A stretch of 64,000 bases of DNA from Bradyrhizobium sp. DOA9 (GCF_000617845.2 NZ_DF820425.1:6702741-6766740), one strand, 5' to 3'. Numbered from the stretch's first letter, positions 1 to 10,217 are shown. The notes: generated from the letters alone by a model not told the origin. Translations and numbers: made by a program.

Positions 1-3000
1 CCGGTGTTCAGGCCGAGCGTTTCCGACAGCGGCGTGAAGCTGCCGGTCGCCTTGACCGTCACCGTGCCGCCATTCGCGGTCACATCGGCGCCGGAGCCGA
101 CCTCGGCCCTGGTGTCCATGGAATTGACAATGTTGATCGAAACGGCGATGCCGGCGCCGGTTCCGCTTGTCGTGGACAGCGCGGCGCCGCCCGAGAGGTT
201 CTGAACCTTCACCAGACTTGCGGCTTCGACCGTGACGTCGCCGGCGTCGGCGGTCACCGTCGCGTTGGCGCCGATCTCCGCCTCGTTGGAGATGTCCATG
301 TAGTTGATCGCGATCGAGCCTGCGATCGCATCGGCGCCCCCCGCGGCGCCCGACAGCGCACGCACCTGGAACACGTTCGACTGGCCAGTCGGCTGCACTG
401 CCTTGACGGAAACGGAGCTGCCGGAAACCGTCGCATCGCCGATCCGGGCAAGACCGTCGAACAGGACGATGTCCAGGCCAACCGCAGCCGCCGCGGTATT
501 GCTATTGGTATTCTGGATGTCCATGGCGGTCGCAAGGGCGAGCGCCTTGGCGGTGATTTGGGAGGTCGTCTCGACCTTCACCGCACCCGAGGCATTGACA
601 TCGGCGTTGTCGTCGATCTCAGCGGTCGCGCCGCCTTCGAGATAGTTGACCGCCACCGTTGCGGCAACCGTCGTGCCGCCGCTTGAGTTGCCGCTGGTGC
701 CGCCCGCGCCGGTCTTCAGGCCGGAGCCGGAGTTGGTGGTCGAGCTGCTGTTGGCGCTGTTGAACATGCCGTCACCGGACTGGGTCGGCGTATTCGTCGC
801 CTGGCCGCCGGACTGATTGCTGGCGAAGTTTCCGGCGTTGGTCGTCTGCTGGTCAGAGCTCTGCGTCGTCGTCTTGTCGGCGCCCTTGGCGCTGGCTTTG
901 GTCGTCGCGATGGATCTCAGGATCGAATCCGTCGTGACCGTCGCGCTCGCGATCTCGTTCACGCCGCTCGTCATCGAACGGCCCACATAGGCCTCGCTGT
1001 CGTCCAGCCCGATGTTCACGGCAACCGACGCACCGACGCCGGTGCTCGCACCGGCGACCTCGGCATCGGCCTTGGATATGATGTCGGCCGCGTGGTCGGC
1101 CGTGACGGAGAGAGCGCCACCGGTCATGGTGAAGTCGCCCGTACCGATGCCGATCCGCGCGTTCGTGGTGTTCTCGACATAGGTGACGGCAACCGCGCCG
1201 CCGACCGCCGTGCCGGCGCCCGCAGCACCACCGAGCGCCTCGGTGATCTCGTCCGTGCCGGGCTGGGCCGAAAGCAGCTTCGACACTGCATCTACCGACA
1301 CGCCGTTCGCCGTGCCGTTCATCACGGTGTTGTCTCGGATGCCCGCGTCGGTCGTGTCGAACAGGATCGAGAGCGCAATCGATGCGCCGACGCCCGTCGA
1401 GCCCGAACCCTTCGAGACGCCCTTGGACGACGCGAGCACATAGTGCCGCGAGTCGCTCACCGCATCGATGTCGATGGGTCCGCCCGAGAGCGTCAATGTG
1501 CTGCCGGTGCCGCCGGCGAGCGGATTGGTATCGGACGTGACATAGCTCAGCGCGAACGAGCCCGCCACGCCGGTATCTCCGCCGCTCGCCGCCGAGGACG
1601 CCTTGGCGCTGTAATCGTGCGTCGCGTCGCCATCCACGGTGCGCATCGTCGAGGAGAGGATGAGGCCCTGCGCGGACACGTCCGTGCCCACCGCCACGCT
1701 CGCCGAGTTCTCCATGGTCGCGACGTTGATCGCGATGCCAATGCCGACGGCGTCGTTCCCTGCGGAAGTCGCCGCTTCGCCCTTGCCGAGCGCCGAGGCG
1801 TCGATGTTGTTCTTGGTCGTGAGCGACACGTTGCCCGAGGTCGCCGTCACCGACGCGCCCGAGAGCGTCGCCTCCGCGATCGAGGACGAAACGTTGACGG
1901 CAATCGCCGCCGCGACGCTGATGTCGCTGCCGTTCTGGCTGGCGTTGGAGGTCGTTCCCTTGGTGCCGGTGCCGGTACCCTGGGCCTTGGTGTTGCCTTG
2001 AGTAGTAGCGGCGTCCTTCTGCTGGTTGGCTGTCGCACCGCCGGTCTTCTTGACGCCCTTCGCCGAAGCAGTGGCTTCTGTCACGGACGAGCCGTCGCCA
2101 AGCGCGCTCAGCGTCACGCTGTCGGCAGACACACTACGGGCCACTTCGGCGCGCGCCGTGTCGTCGACAAGGCCGATGGCAATCGACGCACCGATGGCGG
2201 TGCTGCCGGTGGCGTTGCCGGTAGCCGTGGTCGTGGTCGTGCCATGGTGATCCGCCGAGACCGACATCGCGCCGGTCGTGGTCATGATCGCGCCCGTGCC
2301 GATCCGCGCCAGGGTCGTCTGGTCGATGACCGAAACAATGATGGCGCCGCCCACGGCGGTCGAGCCGGCGGTCTTGCTTTCGGCACCGCCCGCGCCCGCG
2401 ATGGTGTTCTCGCCGCTGCCCGTCGCCGACAGCGTGACGTCGTCCGCTCCGGTCACCGCGATCGAATCGACGATCTCCGCTTCGACCTGCATGTTCGATA
2501 CGCCGATGGCGATGGCGGCGCCGACACCGGTCTTGCCCGCCTTCGCTCCGGCCATGGCCTCCGCGTTGGTCGTCTGCGTTGAGGCAGCCGCGAGAACGAC
2601 GTCCTCGCCGCCCGCGGTCACGTTGCCGCCGATAGCGGCGCGCGTGTCAGTCTCCGCTATCGAGAGCGCAAAGGAGCCCGCGACGCTCAGATCGCCGCCG
2701 GAGGCGCCGGATGTCGCCGTGGCACCGATCACATGCATATTGTCGCCCGAGGTTGCCATCAATGCCTCGGCCGAGACGCCGCCCGTCACCGAACCGCCGA
2801 TGATCTCGGCCCGGTTCTTCATCGTCGCGACGTTGATCGCGACGCCGATGCCGACGCGATCGCCCTCAATCGCACCGCCCTCGCCCGAGGTCGCCGAGCC
2901 GTCGGCAATAGCCTCTGCGTCCATATCCGCACGGGAATCGAGAGACACGTCGGCGTTCACTATACGGCTCTCCAGAACCGCGGTGACGTTCAGTGTCGAG

Positions 3001-6000
3001 ACGTTGAGAGCGACCGCCGCGCCGACCGCGACCGAGCCGCTCGACCCGCTGGCCGAGGTGTTCTTGCCGCCGGCATTCGGATTTTGCGCCTGGCCCGACT
3101 TCGCGCCGGCCGAGGTCACACCGCTGCCGACCTGGTTGTCGGCCGTAGTGTTGCCCTTTGAGCTTTCCTTCGACTTGCTCGTGCCTTCCGCGGAGGCGAT
3201 CGCCTCGGCCTTGGACGCGCCGGTGCCGCTCGCCGTCATGGCGAGCGTTGTCGCGGTCAGATCGCGATCGAGATCGGCTTCGGCCGTATCGTCGACGAAG
3301 GACAATGCGAGCGACGCGCCGACCGCCGTGTTGCCGGAGGCGTCGCTGTCCATCTTCGCATGGCTCGAGCCGACATGCGTCGCCGTCAACGCGACGTCAC
3401 CGGTCAGCGTCATCGCCGCGCCGGTGCCGATCCGCGCGCGCGTGACGCGATCATGCACGTCGATGACAAGTCCGCCGCCGACACCCGTTCCGTCGCCGGC
3501 GGCACCGCCGGCCTCGCCCGTCGTAGTGGCGCTGTAATTGCCGCTCGCTGTGGCGCTGAAGTCGTTTGCGCCAGTGATGGCGCCGTTCGCCACGGCTTCT
3601 GTCAAATGATTGGCGACGCTGATCGCGATGGCGGCACCGACGCCCGTGGCGTTCGCACCGGACTGCGCGGCGATAGCCTCGACGGTGTCGGTGGTGGCCG
3701 CCGCCGCCGTCAAGGCGATGTCGCTGCCGTTCGCCGTCACGTTGCCGCTGAGCAGAGCCTGGGTGTCGTTATCCACAAAGTTGAGAGCGAAGGAGCCTGC
3801 GACGCCGGTGTCGCCGCCGCTCGCGCCGGACGTCGCCTTCGCCTCGAAGACGCTCTTCTGGTCGAGGCCGATGGCCTTCATCGTCGCAGACAGCGTCACG
3901 CCGTCGTCGGCGTTGACGGTCGCGCCGGTACCGATGGCCGCACGATTGGTCAGTTCGGCGGCGTTGATCGCCACCGCGATGCCGACGGACGTGCCGGTCG
4001 ATTCGGCTGCGAGCGTCGACGAGCTGTCGGCGATCGCGGACGAATCCATGTTGTTCGAGGACGCCAGAGTGAGGCTGCCGGTGCCGTCGCCGTCGCCGGC
4101 CGTCACGCTGAGCGAATTGCCGATGCTGGCGACCGCCTCGCTGTCCGAGAAATTGATCGCCAGCGCCGCCGCGACGCCGACATCGCTGCCACCGCCGCCG
4201 CTGCCCGAATTGGCCGTCTGGCTGTTGGCGCTGTCGGCCTTGCCGGATTTGCTGTTGGCGAAAGCAACCTGCTTCTGCTTCTGGTCGTCGGCCTTGGTGT
4301 TGTTGTTGTCGGCCGCTTCCTCGTCCTTGTCCGCGCCCTTGGCGCTGGCCTTGGAGTGCGCCTTGCTCGACCCGTCGCCGAGCGCCGAAAGGCTGACGGA
4401 GCCGTCGGCGCGCGTGTTGCGGCCGATGGTGGCAAACGCGCGGTTGTCCACGAAAGCGAGCGAAATCGCCGCGCCGATCGCGGTCGATCCGACCGCGGTG
4501 CCGTCGGCAAGCGCCGAAGAGAGCCCGTGATGGGTCGCGGTCGCGTTCAGATTTCCGGTGATGTCGAGCTCGACGTCGTCCGTTCCAATCGAGGCCGACG
4601 TCACGTTGTCGATCACGTCGATCGCAACCGCGCCGCCGACGCCTGTACCGCTGCCCTCGGCACCCGCTTCGGCCTTGGTATCGGATTCATGGCTGCCGGT
4701 GGCCGACAGCGTGATGTCGTCGGCCCCCGTGACGGTGGCGCCGTTCTCAAGCGCCGCGGTCGTCGTGTTCTCGATCACGGCCAGCGCAACCGAGCCGCCG
4801 ATGCCGGTTTCGCCGGGATCGCCGAGGTCGTCCTCGTTCGGCACGGCATGCGTGACGGCATGCGTCGTCGACGACGCGGTGAGGCTGAGGTCGGCGCCGT
4901 TCAGGTCGACCGATGCATTGGCATCGATGACGGCCTCGACGTTGGTCGAGATGATGCTGATCGCCAGAGCGCCGGCCACGTTGGTGCCGCCGCCGCCCGC
5001 GCCCGCCGTCGCCGTGACGACGAAGCTGTCGCCGGCAGACATATTAGCCGTGAGATCGACCGAGTCGGCCGTGAGATCGGACGCGCCTTCGATGGCCGCG
5101 CGCGTCGTGGCGTCGACAATACCGAGCGCGACCGCAACGCCGACGCCCGTGCCACCGCTGCTGGTAGCCGAACCGTCTGCATTGAGGATGACCTCATCGG
5201 TGGAGCTTGCCGAGAGCGTGATCCCACCGGCGGAACTCAGGATCGAACTGTCGATATAGGCCTCGGTCGTCGGCCTGTAGTCCGACACCGCAACCGCGCC
5301 GGCAAACGAGATGTCGCCGCCGCTGGTGGTCGCCTTGTCCGTCGTAGTCCCGTCCTTGTTCGGATCGGCGAGGCGCTTTTCCGACTCATTGCCGCCGCCG
5401 TTGTCGCTGGCGCCGCCCGCGGTCGATATCGCGGTGGTGGTGACCGAGCTGGTCAACGCCGCACCGAGCGTGATGCTGTCGGGCGTGTCGCCGGGATCCG
5501 CCGTAATCAAAGACGCGCCCGCCACATAAGCCTGCGTGGTCGCATTGACCTCTGTCACCGCGACGCTCGCGCCGGCCATGCCGGGCGAACCGTCGGCCGT
5601 CGTGACCACGGTGAGATCGGTTTCTGCCGTCAGCGAGACGTCGCCGGAAACGGTAAGCACGCTCCCGCCCGTCACTTCGGTGATGGAGTCGCTGACCACC
5701 ACGGTGACCGCGATTGCGGCGTCGCTCGAGGTATCGCTGTCGCTCGCGGCCGCTTCATCCTCCGCCGCGATCGTCACGGTTACATGGCTGCTCGCCTGCA
5801 AGCTCGCGGCGGACAGCGTCGTGTTGTCCATGGTGATCCGGGCCTCGGGCACGATCACCATGATCGACCCCGTGACCGGTCCGAGCGTGAGGCTCGTGGT
5901 CGTGACGTTTGCGGTCGCAGAAGCCGACAGAGTCACCGCGCCGGTCGCGATGATTTCGCCGTCCGTGAGGTCGATGACCGCCGTGGGAAGCGCGATAATG

Positions 6001-7598
6001 ATGCCGTCGAGGTCGAAGTCCGTGAGATCGTCGGGCAAGCCCAGGAAGCCGTCGGGCACGCCGAGCACCCCGTCCTCCTCGGCAACGGCGGTCAGTGTGA
6101 CCGTCCCGGCCTCGATCGAGCCGCTGACCGAAATTTCCTCGGCCTCTACCGTGAGGTTGCCGACCTTGACCGCGCCGGTGAAGATGACCTCGTCCGTCCC
6201 ATCCTGGCCCAGAATGATGAAGTCGGCCGTCCCGAGATCGATATCCCCGATGGTCAGCTTGTCGCTGGAGACAAACGGAACTCCGGTGTCGTCGCCCATG
6301 CGAATTGTCAGGCTGTCGGACGACTTGGCGAAAGTGATCGATTCAAATGTCGCCGGCAGATCGCCAGTGCTTCCGATGGTTATCGAGTCGATGTCGCCGG
6401 TAAGCGTCGCCTCATCAGAAAAATCGGTGAGGTCGATGATTCGATTGGTAACGTTCAGATTGTCGGTGATCGGCTCGAGGCCGTCATAGGTCAGCACCTG
6501 GCCGTCGCGGGTGATCGTGCCCGCGTTTGCCGAATGCGCCACATAGGTGACGGAGCCGAACACGCCGCCGTCGAGCACCATGCTGTCGAAGCCGCCGGCG
6601 CCGCCATCGACGGTGCCGTCGAGACCGCCGACTGCCGACACAATAAAGGTGTCTTCATTGTCCGCCGCGCCCGACAATTGCTCGATGCCGGTGAACGTTG
6701 CGCCCGCGACCGAACCCGAGCCGTGCCCGGTCAGATGCCAGACGGTGTCGGCGGTCGGTCCGGCGAGCGTGTCCTCGCCGGTCGAGCCGGTCACCCGCAC
6801 GCGCCCGAGCAGAGCGGCATCCGCGCCCTCCAACTGGATGCGGTCGCCGGCCGCGCCGGTCAGGATATCCAGCGTGTCGGTCGGCGCCGAAAAGAGGAAT
6901 GACGCCACGCTTTCGCCGCCGATCGCGTCGAGTTGCGAGAGACCGTCGCCGGGATCCGCGGCGTCGGAGAGGCGCAGCGTGAGCGAAAGACCCGTCTCGT
7001 TGACGAGGAAGCGATTCGCGACCTGCGAGGCGTCCAGCACCGTCTCCACGTCGGAGATATCGACAGAGCTGTCTTCACCGGCGCGCGCAAGGCTGACGCT
7101 TTGGCTACCGTCGGCATTCACCCTGAACGACGAGCTGTCGAGCTGTCCGCCGATGATCTCAAGCCGGTCGAGGCCCAAGCCGCCTTCGAATTGGATATCA
7201 ACAGGGAAGATAGAAGCAGACCCCAAATCGATGCGAAGGGCGTCATCCGCATCGGTACCGCGCACTTGAATTTCGGAGATCTGCTGGAGGCCGCGCTGAT
7301 CGAGCAGCATGCCACTCAGCGTATCATGGACGTTGAACGTCTCGGTATCGGCGTCATAGCGCAGGGTAAGGTGGTTGCCGTCTGGTCCGTCCATATTCAC
7401 GGCGAACGGCATCAGGTCGGCTGATAGCAGGTAGCGCGGCTCAAGCGCCTCGAGTCGTAGCCCCGAGAACCGTCCGCCGGTTATTTTGCTTAGCGCTCTA
7501 GCATCGCGTCGCGTTAGCGACGTCGAACTCTGGAAATAACTTCGTCGCCACGCTTTAATTTCTTTCGACGTCCTGCGAGCGAAAGCGGAGTGAAGCAT
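1..7598 (-). CDS. Giant LEPR-XLL repeat protein, N-terminal 2532 residues (runs off the left edge)
   Basis: One minus-strand frame stays open from an ATG at 7598 to the window edge; the good Shine-Dalgarno GGAGG lies 5 nt upstream. The N-terminus is Arg-rich and carries LEPRYLLSAD at about residues 52-61, the hallmark of the LEPR-XLL family of very large bacterial proteins. Residues 1-700 hold Asp/Gly-rich beta-type sequence. After that come long Ala/Gly/Thr/Ser-rich repeats with a recurring pattern near GVGAAIAI every 50-70 residues, suggesting a beta-solenoid. A longer unit of about 1.1-1.25 kb recurs at least five times, each with a Lys/Gln/Ser/Asn-rich linker. No classical signal peptide is seen. 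By family analogy it is probably a secreted or surface protein, perhaps an adhesin; the export route is not shown here because the C-terminus is missing. Confidence 0.85.
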   Translation of the reverse strand, partial: MLHSAFARRTSKEIKAWRRSYFQSSTSLTRRDARALSKITGGRFSGLRLEALEPRYLLSADLMPFAVNMDGPDGNHLTLRYDADTETFNVHDTLSGMLLDQRGLQQISEIQVRGTDADDALRIDLGSASIFPVDIQFEGGLGLDRLEIIGGQLDSSSFRVNADGSQSVSLARAGEDSSVDISDVETVLDASQVANRFLVNETGLSLTLRLSDAADPGDGLSQLDAIGGESVASFLFSAPTDTLDILTGAAGDRIQLEGADAALLGRVRVTGSTGEDTLAGPTADTVWHLTGHGSGSVAGATFTGIEQLSGAADNEDTFIVSAVGGLDGTVDGGAGGFDSMVLDGGVFGSVTYVAHSANAGTITRDGQVLTYDGLEPITDNLNVTNRIIDLTDFSDEATLTGDIDSITIGSTGDLPATFESITFAKSSDSLTIRMGDDTGVPFVSSDKLTIGDIDLGTADFIILGQDGTDEVIFTGAVKVGNLTVEAEEISVSGSIEAGTVTLTAVAEEDGVLGVPDGFLGLPDDLTDFDLDGIIIALPTAVIDLTDGEIIATGAVTLSASATANVTTTSLTLGPVTGSIMVIVPEARITMDNTTLSAASLQASSHVTVTIAAEDEAAASDSDTSSDAAIAVTVVVSDSITEVTGGSVLTVSGDVSLTAETDLTVVTTADGSPGMAGASVAVTEVNATTQAYVAGASLITADPGDTPDSITLGAALTSSVTTTAISTAGGASDNGGGNESEKRLADPNKDGTTTDKATTSGGDISFAGAVAVSDYRPTTEAYIDSSILSSAGGITLSASSTDEVILNADGSATSSGGTGVGVAVALGIVDATTRAAIEGASDLTADSVDLTANMSAGDSFVVTATAGAGGGGTNVAGALAISIISTNVEAVIDANASVDLNGADLSLTASSTTHAVTHAVPNEDDLGDPGETGIGGSVALAVIENTTTAALENGATVTGADDITLSATGSHESDTKAEAGAEGSGTGVGGAVAIDVIDNVTSASIGTDDVELDITGNLNATATHHGLSSALADGTAVGSTAIGAAISLAFVDNRAFATIGRNTRADGSVSLSALGDGSSKAHSKASAKGADKDEEAADNNNTKADDQKQKQVAFANSKSGKADSANSQTANSGSGGGGSDVGVAAALAINFSDSEAVASIGNSLSVTAGDGDGTGSLTLASSNNMDSSAIADSSSTLAAESTGTSVGIAVAINAAELTNRAAIGTGATVNADDGVTLSATMKAIGLDQKSVFEAKATSGASGGDTGVAGSFALNFVDNDTQALLSGNVTANGSDIALTAAAATTDTVEAIAAQSGANATGVGAAIAISVANHLTEAVANGAITGANDFSATASGNYSATTTGEAGGAAGDGTGVGGGLVIDVHDRVTRARIGTGAAMTLTGDVALTATHVGSSHAKMDSDASGNTAVGASLALSFVDDTAEADLDRDLTATTLAMTASGTGASKAEAIASAEGTSKSKESSKGNTTADNQVGSGVTSAGAKSGQAQNPNAGGKNTSASGSSGSVAVGAAVALNVSTLNVTAVLESRIVNADVSLDSRADMDAEAIADGSATSGEGGAIEGDRVGIGVAINVATMKNRAEIIGGSVTGGVSAEALMATSGDNMHVIGATATSGASGGDLSVAGSFALSIAETDTRAAIGGNVTAGGEDVVLAAASTQTTNAEAMAGAKAGKTGVGAAIAIGVSNMQVEAEIVDSIAVTGADDVTLSATGSGENTIAGAGGAESKTAGSTAVGGAIIVSVIDQTTLARIGTGAIMTTTGAMSVSADHHGTTTTTATGNATGSTAIGASIAIGLVDDTARAEVARSVSADSVTLSALGDGSSVTEATASAKGVKKTGGATANQQKDAATTQGNTKAQGTGTGTKGTTSNASQNGSDISVAAAIAVNVSSSIAEATLSGASVTATSGNVSLTTKNNIDASALGKGEAATSAGNDAVGIGIAINVATMENSASVAVGTDVSAQGLILSSTMRTVDGDATHDYSAKASSAASGGDTGVAGSFALSYVTSDTNPLAGGTGSTLTLSGGPIDIDAVSDSRHYVLASSKGVSKGSGSTGVGASIALSILFDTTDAGIRDNTVMNGTANGVSVDAVSKLLSAQPGTDEITEALGGAAGAGTAVGGAVAVTYVENTTNARIGIGTGDFTMTGGALSVTADHAADIISKADAEVAGASTGVGASVAVNIGLDDSEAYVGRSMTSGVNEIASATVTTDSILRSIATTKASAKGADKTTTQSSDQQTTNAGNFASNQSGGQATNTPTQSGDGMFNSANSSSTTNSGSGLKTGAGGTSGNSSGGTTVAATVAVNYLEGGATAEIDDNADVNASGAVKVETTSQITAKALALATAMDIQNTNSNTAAAAVGLDIVLFDGLARIGDATVSGSSVSVKAVQPTGQSNVFQVRALSGAAGGADAIAGSIAINYMDISNEAEIGANATVTADAGDVTVEAASLVKVQNLSGGAALSTTSGTGAGIAVSINIVNSMDTRAEVGSGADVTANGGTVTVKATGSFTPLSETLGLNT

Positions 7599-7979
7599 GG
7601 CAGCCTCCACAGATCGAATTAAATAGAAGCGTATGATCTACGTCAGCGCCCCCGCCAACACACAGCGGGGTCACGCCATCCGAACGAAGAAAATAAACTA
7701 GTCTTAAGACGACAGCCCCTTTGGAAGCTGACCTCGATTGCCAATTCTTCCCGCAATCTTACGTAATCAATTTGACAGACGATTGACGGAGCATCAATCA
7801 TTATTCGCGTGATCATCGAATTTTCTAGAAGGCCTGCAGAATCAGCGGCAAGTAGTTGGACAGAAGGAAAAAATTGATGCTGATGCAGATAGAAATGTCT
7901 GAATTTAAGTTGCAGACAATTCCCGGTTGTAAAACGACGATAGCTTTGATTGAACAAGGCCATCGGGGGGACTACGAAC
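7599..7979. other. Divergent intergenic region between the giant gene and the adaptor gene
   Basis: This 381-base stretch is visibly more AT-rich than both flanks and must hold the promoters of the two divergent genes. A TTGACA-like hexamer is present near 7792, but no convincing matching -10 box could be fixed. No ORF with a ribosome binding site was found in it. Confidence 0.5.
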
Positions 7980-8843
7980 GTGCCAGACGACACGCATGAG
8001 TGCCGAAAGCACTGGATGAATCTGGATTCGGTGGCTGCGGGCTGGCTCCTGTGCCTCAGCGTCTGCGCTTCAACCGCCGCGTCAGCGGAGGTTTCAACTT
8101 TGGCCGGACGCGATTTCGACTGCCTGATGGAGGCGCGCGTGACGGTCAAGCTTGGCGCAGCGGTGACCGGGCTCGTCAAGAAAGTGCTGGTCGACCGAGG
8201 TGACATCGTCAAGGAGGGTCAAGTCGTTGCGGAAATGGAGTCGGATGTCCAGTCGGCAATTGTCGCGATCGCGCGCATCCGGGCGACGAACAATTTCCAG
8301 ATGCTTGGACTTCAGAAGCGCGCCGAATTCCTGAACAGGAAGGTCGACCGACTGCAGAGCCTACGCAAGACAGAGGCAACGTCACAGGTGTCAGTCGACG
8401 AGGCTCAGACGGAAGCGTTCATCGCCGAGCACGGCGCAAAAGAGGCGCAGTTGAGTTGGAAGCAGGCGCAATCGGAGCTTGAGCGGGACGAAGCGGCCCT
8501 CAACTTGCGGATCATCAAGAGTCCCATCGACGGTGTCGTTACCGAGCGACTGATGTACTCCGGCGAATACCGTCATGACTCAAATGCGTTGATGACGATT
8601 GCACAGATCGATCGTCTGAACGTCGAAGCGTTTCTGCCGGTCTCATTTTATCGACAGATCAAAGTCGGCGCAGTTGCAGAAGTCCGCCCTGATGAACCAA
8701 TCGGGGGTGTATACAAAGCGACTGTCGCGGTTATCGATAGCGTGCTGGATGCGGCAAGTGGCACCTTCCGCGTACGGCTGACGTTGCCGAACGCGGACTA
8801 CCAGCTTCCCGCAGGCATTCGCTGTAAATTGAGGTTTCAGTAA
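7980..8843 (+). CDS. HlyD-family periplasmic adaptor (membrane fusion protein), 287 aa
   Basis: The product is an adaptor of the HlyD/RND membrane-fusion family, which bridges an inner-membrane pump to an outer-membrane channel. An N-terminal signal-like segment ends near ASTAASA. It is followed by a lipoyl/barrel-sandwich half (VTGLVKKVLVDRGDIVKEGQ), a coiled-coil hairpin rich in Glu, Gln and Lys, the second lipoyl half (IIKSPIDGVVTER) and a beta-barrel domain. The GTG at 7980 is chosen because GGGGGG precedes it by about 9 nt; ATG 8016 would also leave a signal peptide. No ABC or RND pump gene and no TolC gene lie beside it in the window. The divergent position suggests, but does not prove, a role in exporting the giant protein. 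Confidence 0.8.
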   Translation: MPDDTHECRKHWMNLDSVAAGWLLCLSVCASTAASAEVSTLAGRDFDCLMEARVTVKLGAAVTGLVKKVLVDRGDIVKEGQVVAEMESDVQSAIVAIARIRATNNFQMLGLQKRAEFLNRKVDRLQSLRKTEATSQVSVDEAQTEAFIAEHGAKEAQLSWKQAQSELERDEAALNLRIIKSPIDGVVTERLMYSGEYRHDSNALMTIAQIDRLNVEAFLPVSFYRQIKVGAVAEVRPDEPIGGVYKATVAVIDSVLDAASGTFRVRLTLPNADYQLPAGIRCKLRFQ

Positions 8844-9183
8844 GTCCCTATGCAGTCACGAGACGACATCAGCAGGAAGTGGACCGACATCTGAGCAGCC
8901 ATCGGTTTCGCGCCATTCCGTAACGCCGGCTATCCTCACCAGATTCTTCTAATCTCCCGCTGCACAAGACGTGCACACGCCGCCCAATAACCGATTGAAA
9001 GACTTGAATTCTCGTTTCAATCCATCATTGGCTGTCGTGCCGTGGAGTGTGCTTTGGCTTTGGTATTTCGAAGACTGGTTGGCATGCGGGGAATGGAAGG
9101 GCGGAGCGCCCATCCTTCGGGACACGATCTAGGGCTCGGCCGCCGGCCAAGGCCTCGTTTTCGGATCAAACTGGAGGGCTTAC
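8844..9183. other. Low-information stretch between adaptor and patatin pseudogene
   Basis: About 340 bases with no supported gene. Short open frames here have neither a ribosome binding site nor a recognisable protein pattern. The region looks like non-coding debris of the same decayed zone as the pseudogene that follows. Confidence 0.4.
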
Positions 9184-9892
9184 ATGAGCCACGACGACAT
9201 GCCGACAACCTACCGAATCCTGTCCGTTGACGCGGGTGGTATCCGCGGCGTCTTCCCCTCCGCTTTCCTGGCGAAGCTCGAGGATCATCGTATTTCGACC
9301 TGATTGCAGGAACGTCCACCGGCGGGATCATCGCCGTCGGGCTCGGCTCGGCTTGTCGGCGATGGACATCCTTAAGCTCTACGAAGAACAGGGTCCCGCC
9401 ATCTTCGGGCAGGAGCACGGCGCCATCTTGAGCTTCGCATTGCAGCGCCGGCGGGGGGCGTCACCTGTTCGCCTCGAAATACTCCTCCAAGCCGCTACAC
9501 GACGCGCTCGTCGGAGTGCTCGGCGATCGGAGACTCGGCGAAGGCCGGACCCGACTGGTCGTGCCGGCATGGCACCCGATGCTCGAACGCGTCTACATCT
9601 ACAAGACCACCCACCATCCGCGCCTTGAAACCGATTACAAGGTTTCAGCGGTCGACGCTGCGATGCAACTGCGCCAGCCCCGACCTTCCTGAGCCCACAC
9701 ACGACCGCGGATTCCATCGATCTCGTTGACGACGGTGTTTGGGCGAACAATCCGATCGGCGTCGCCTCGATCGAAGCAGATCGGGATGCTCGGCTGGCCG
9801 GCGGATCGGCTGAAGATCCTCAGCATAGGAACGATCAATGACGTAAAGGCGCCGCCGCGAGTTTGTCCCTTGTCCCTCGCTAAATAGTCCGA
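9184..9892 (+). pseudogene. Frameshifted patatin-like phospholipase (CapV-like) remnant
   Basis: Reading in shifting frames gives a nearly continuous patatin-type protein. It begins MSHDDMPTTYRILSVDAGGIRG (glycine-rich oxyanion region), then jumps frame to FDLIAGTSTGGIIAVGLG (GxSxG nucleophile elbow). Later frames give LSAMDILKLYEEQGPAIFG, then YIYKTTHHPRLETDYK, then VDDGVWANNPIGVASIEA, which carries the Asp-Gly of the catalytic dyad. At least four frame changes are needed: near 9290, 9350, 9465 and 9660, with another near 9775. The order and wording of the motifs are typical of the patatin effectors of CBASS anti-phage systems. No nucleotidyltransferase gene is left beside it, so the CBASS link is only an inference from sequence style. 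Confidence 0.75.
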
Positions 9893-10217
9893 AGACCGAC
9901 CGCACGCAGCAAGTCCGTGCTCTATCCAGCAGCCTGATGACCGTCGGGGACGCACTCAAACGACGCGGTGAGAAAATGCCGGCTATCTCGGACGGCTCTG
10001 ACCCAGATATGACATTGAGTATGACATTGAGTATGACATATTGAGGAAGTAGTTCTGTCGCGCGACGTTCAAGTCGCCTTGGCTCCGCCGAGACGACTAG
10101 CGCAGATTACAATGCCGAGAGTGTACTCGCCGGCCAACCGCCAAAAACACCGTTTGAAAAACCATTCTAAAGCTCGGCCTTCTCAAACGGTTTCTCTCGT
10201 TAAGGTCTTGATTTATA
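9893..10217. other. Non-coding debris left of the island repeat
   Basis: No supported gene in about 325 bases. An open stretch near 9915-10044 (reading RALSSSLMTVGDALKRRG) has no known match to me and ends in the tandem repeat listed separately. A palindromic pair (ccgtttgaaaa and tctcaaacgg, about 10150-10191) could be a terminator-like hairpin. Confidence 0.4.
10009..10039. repeat. 12-bp tandem repeat, 2.6 copies
   Basis: The unit atgacattgagt occurs twice in full (10009-10020 and 10021-10032) and then as a 7-base partial copy. It lies in the decayed stretch between the patatin pseudogene and the left island repeat. Probably a replication-slippage product. Confidence 0.85.

Noticed and set aside
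3360..6902. A 1180-codon plus-strand open frame and several overlapping ones across 1-7400
   Set aside because: They are Arg/Asp/Gly-rich antisense shadows of the giant minus-strand gene, which has the start signal, the LEPR-XLL motif and regular repeats.
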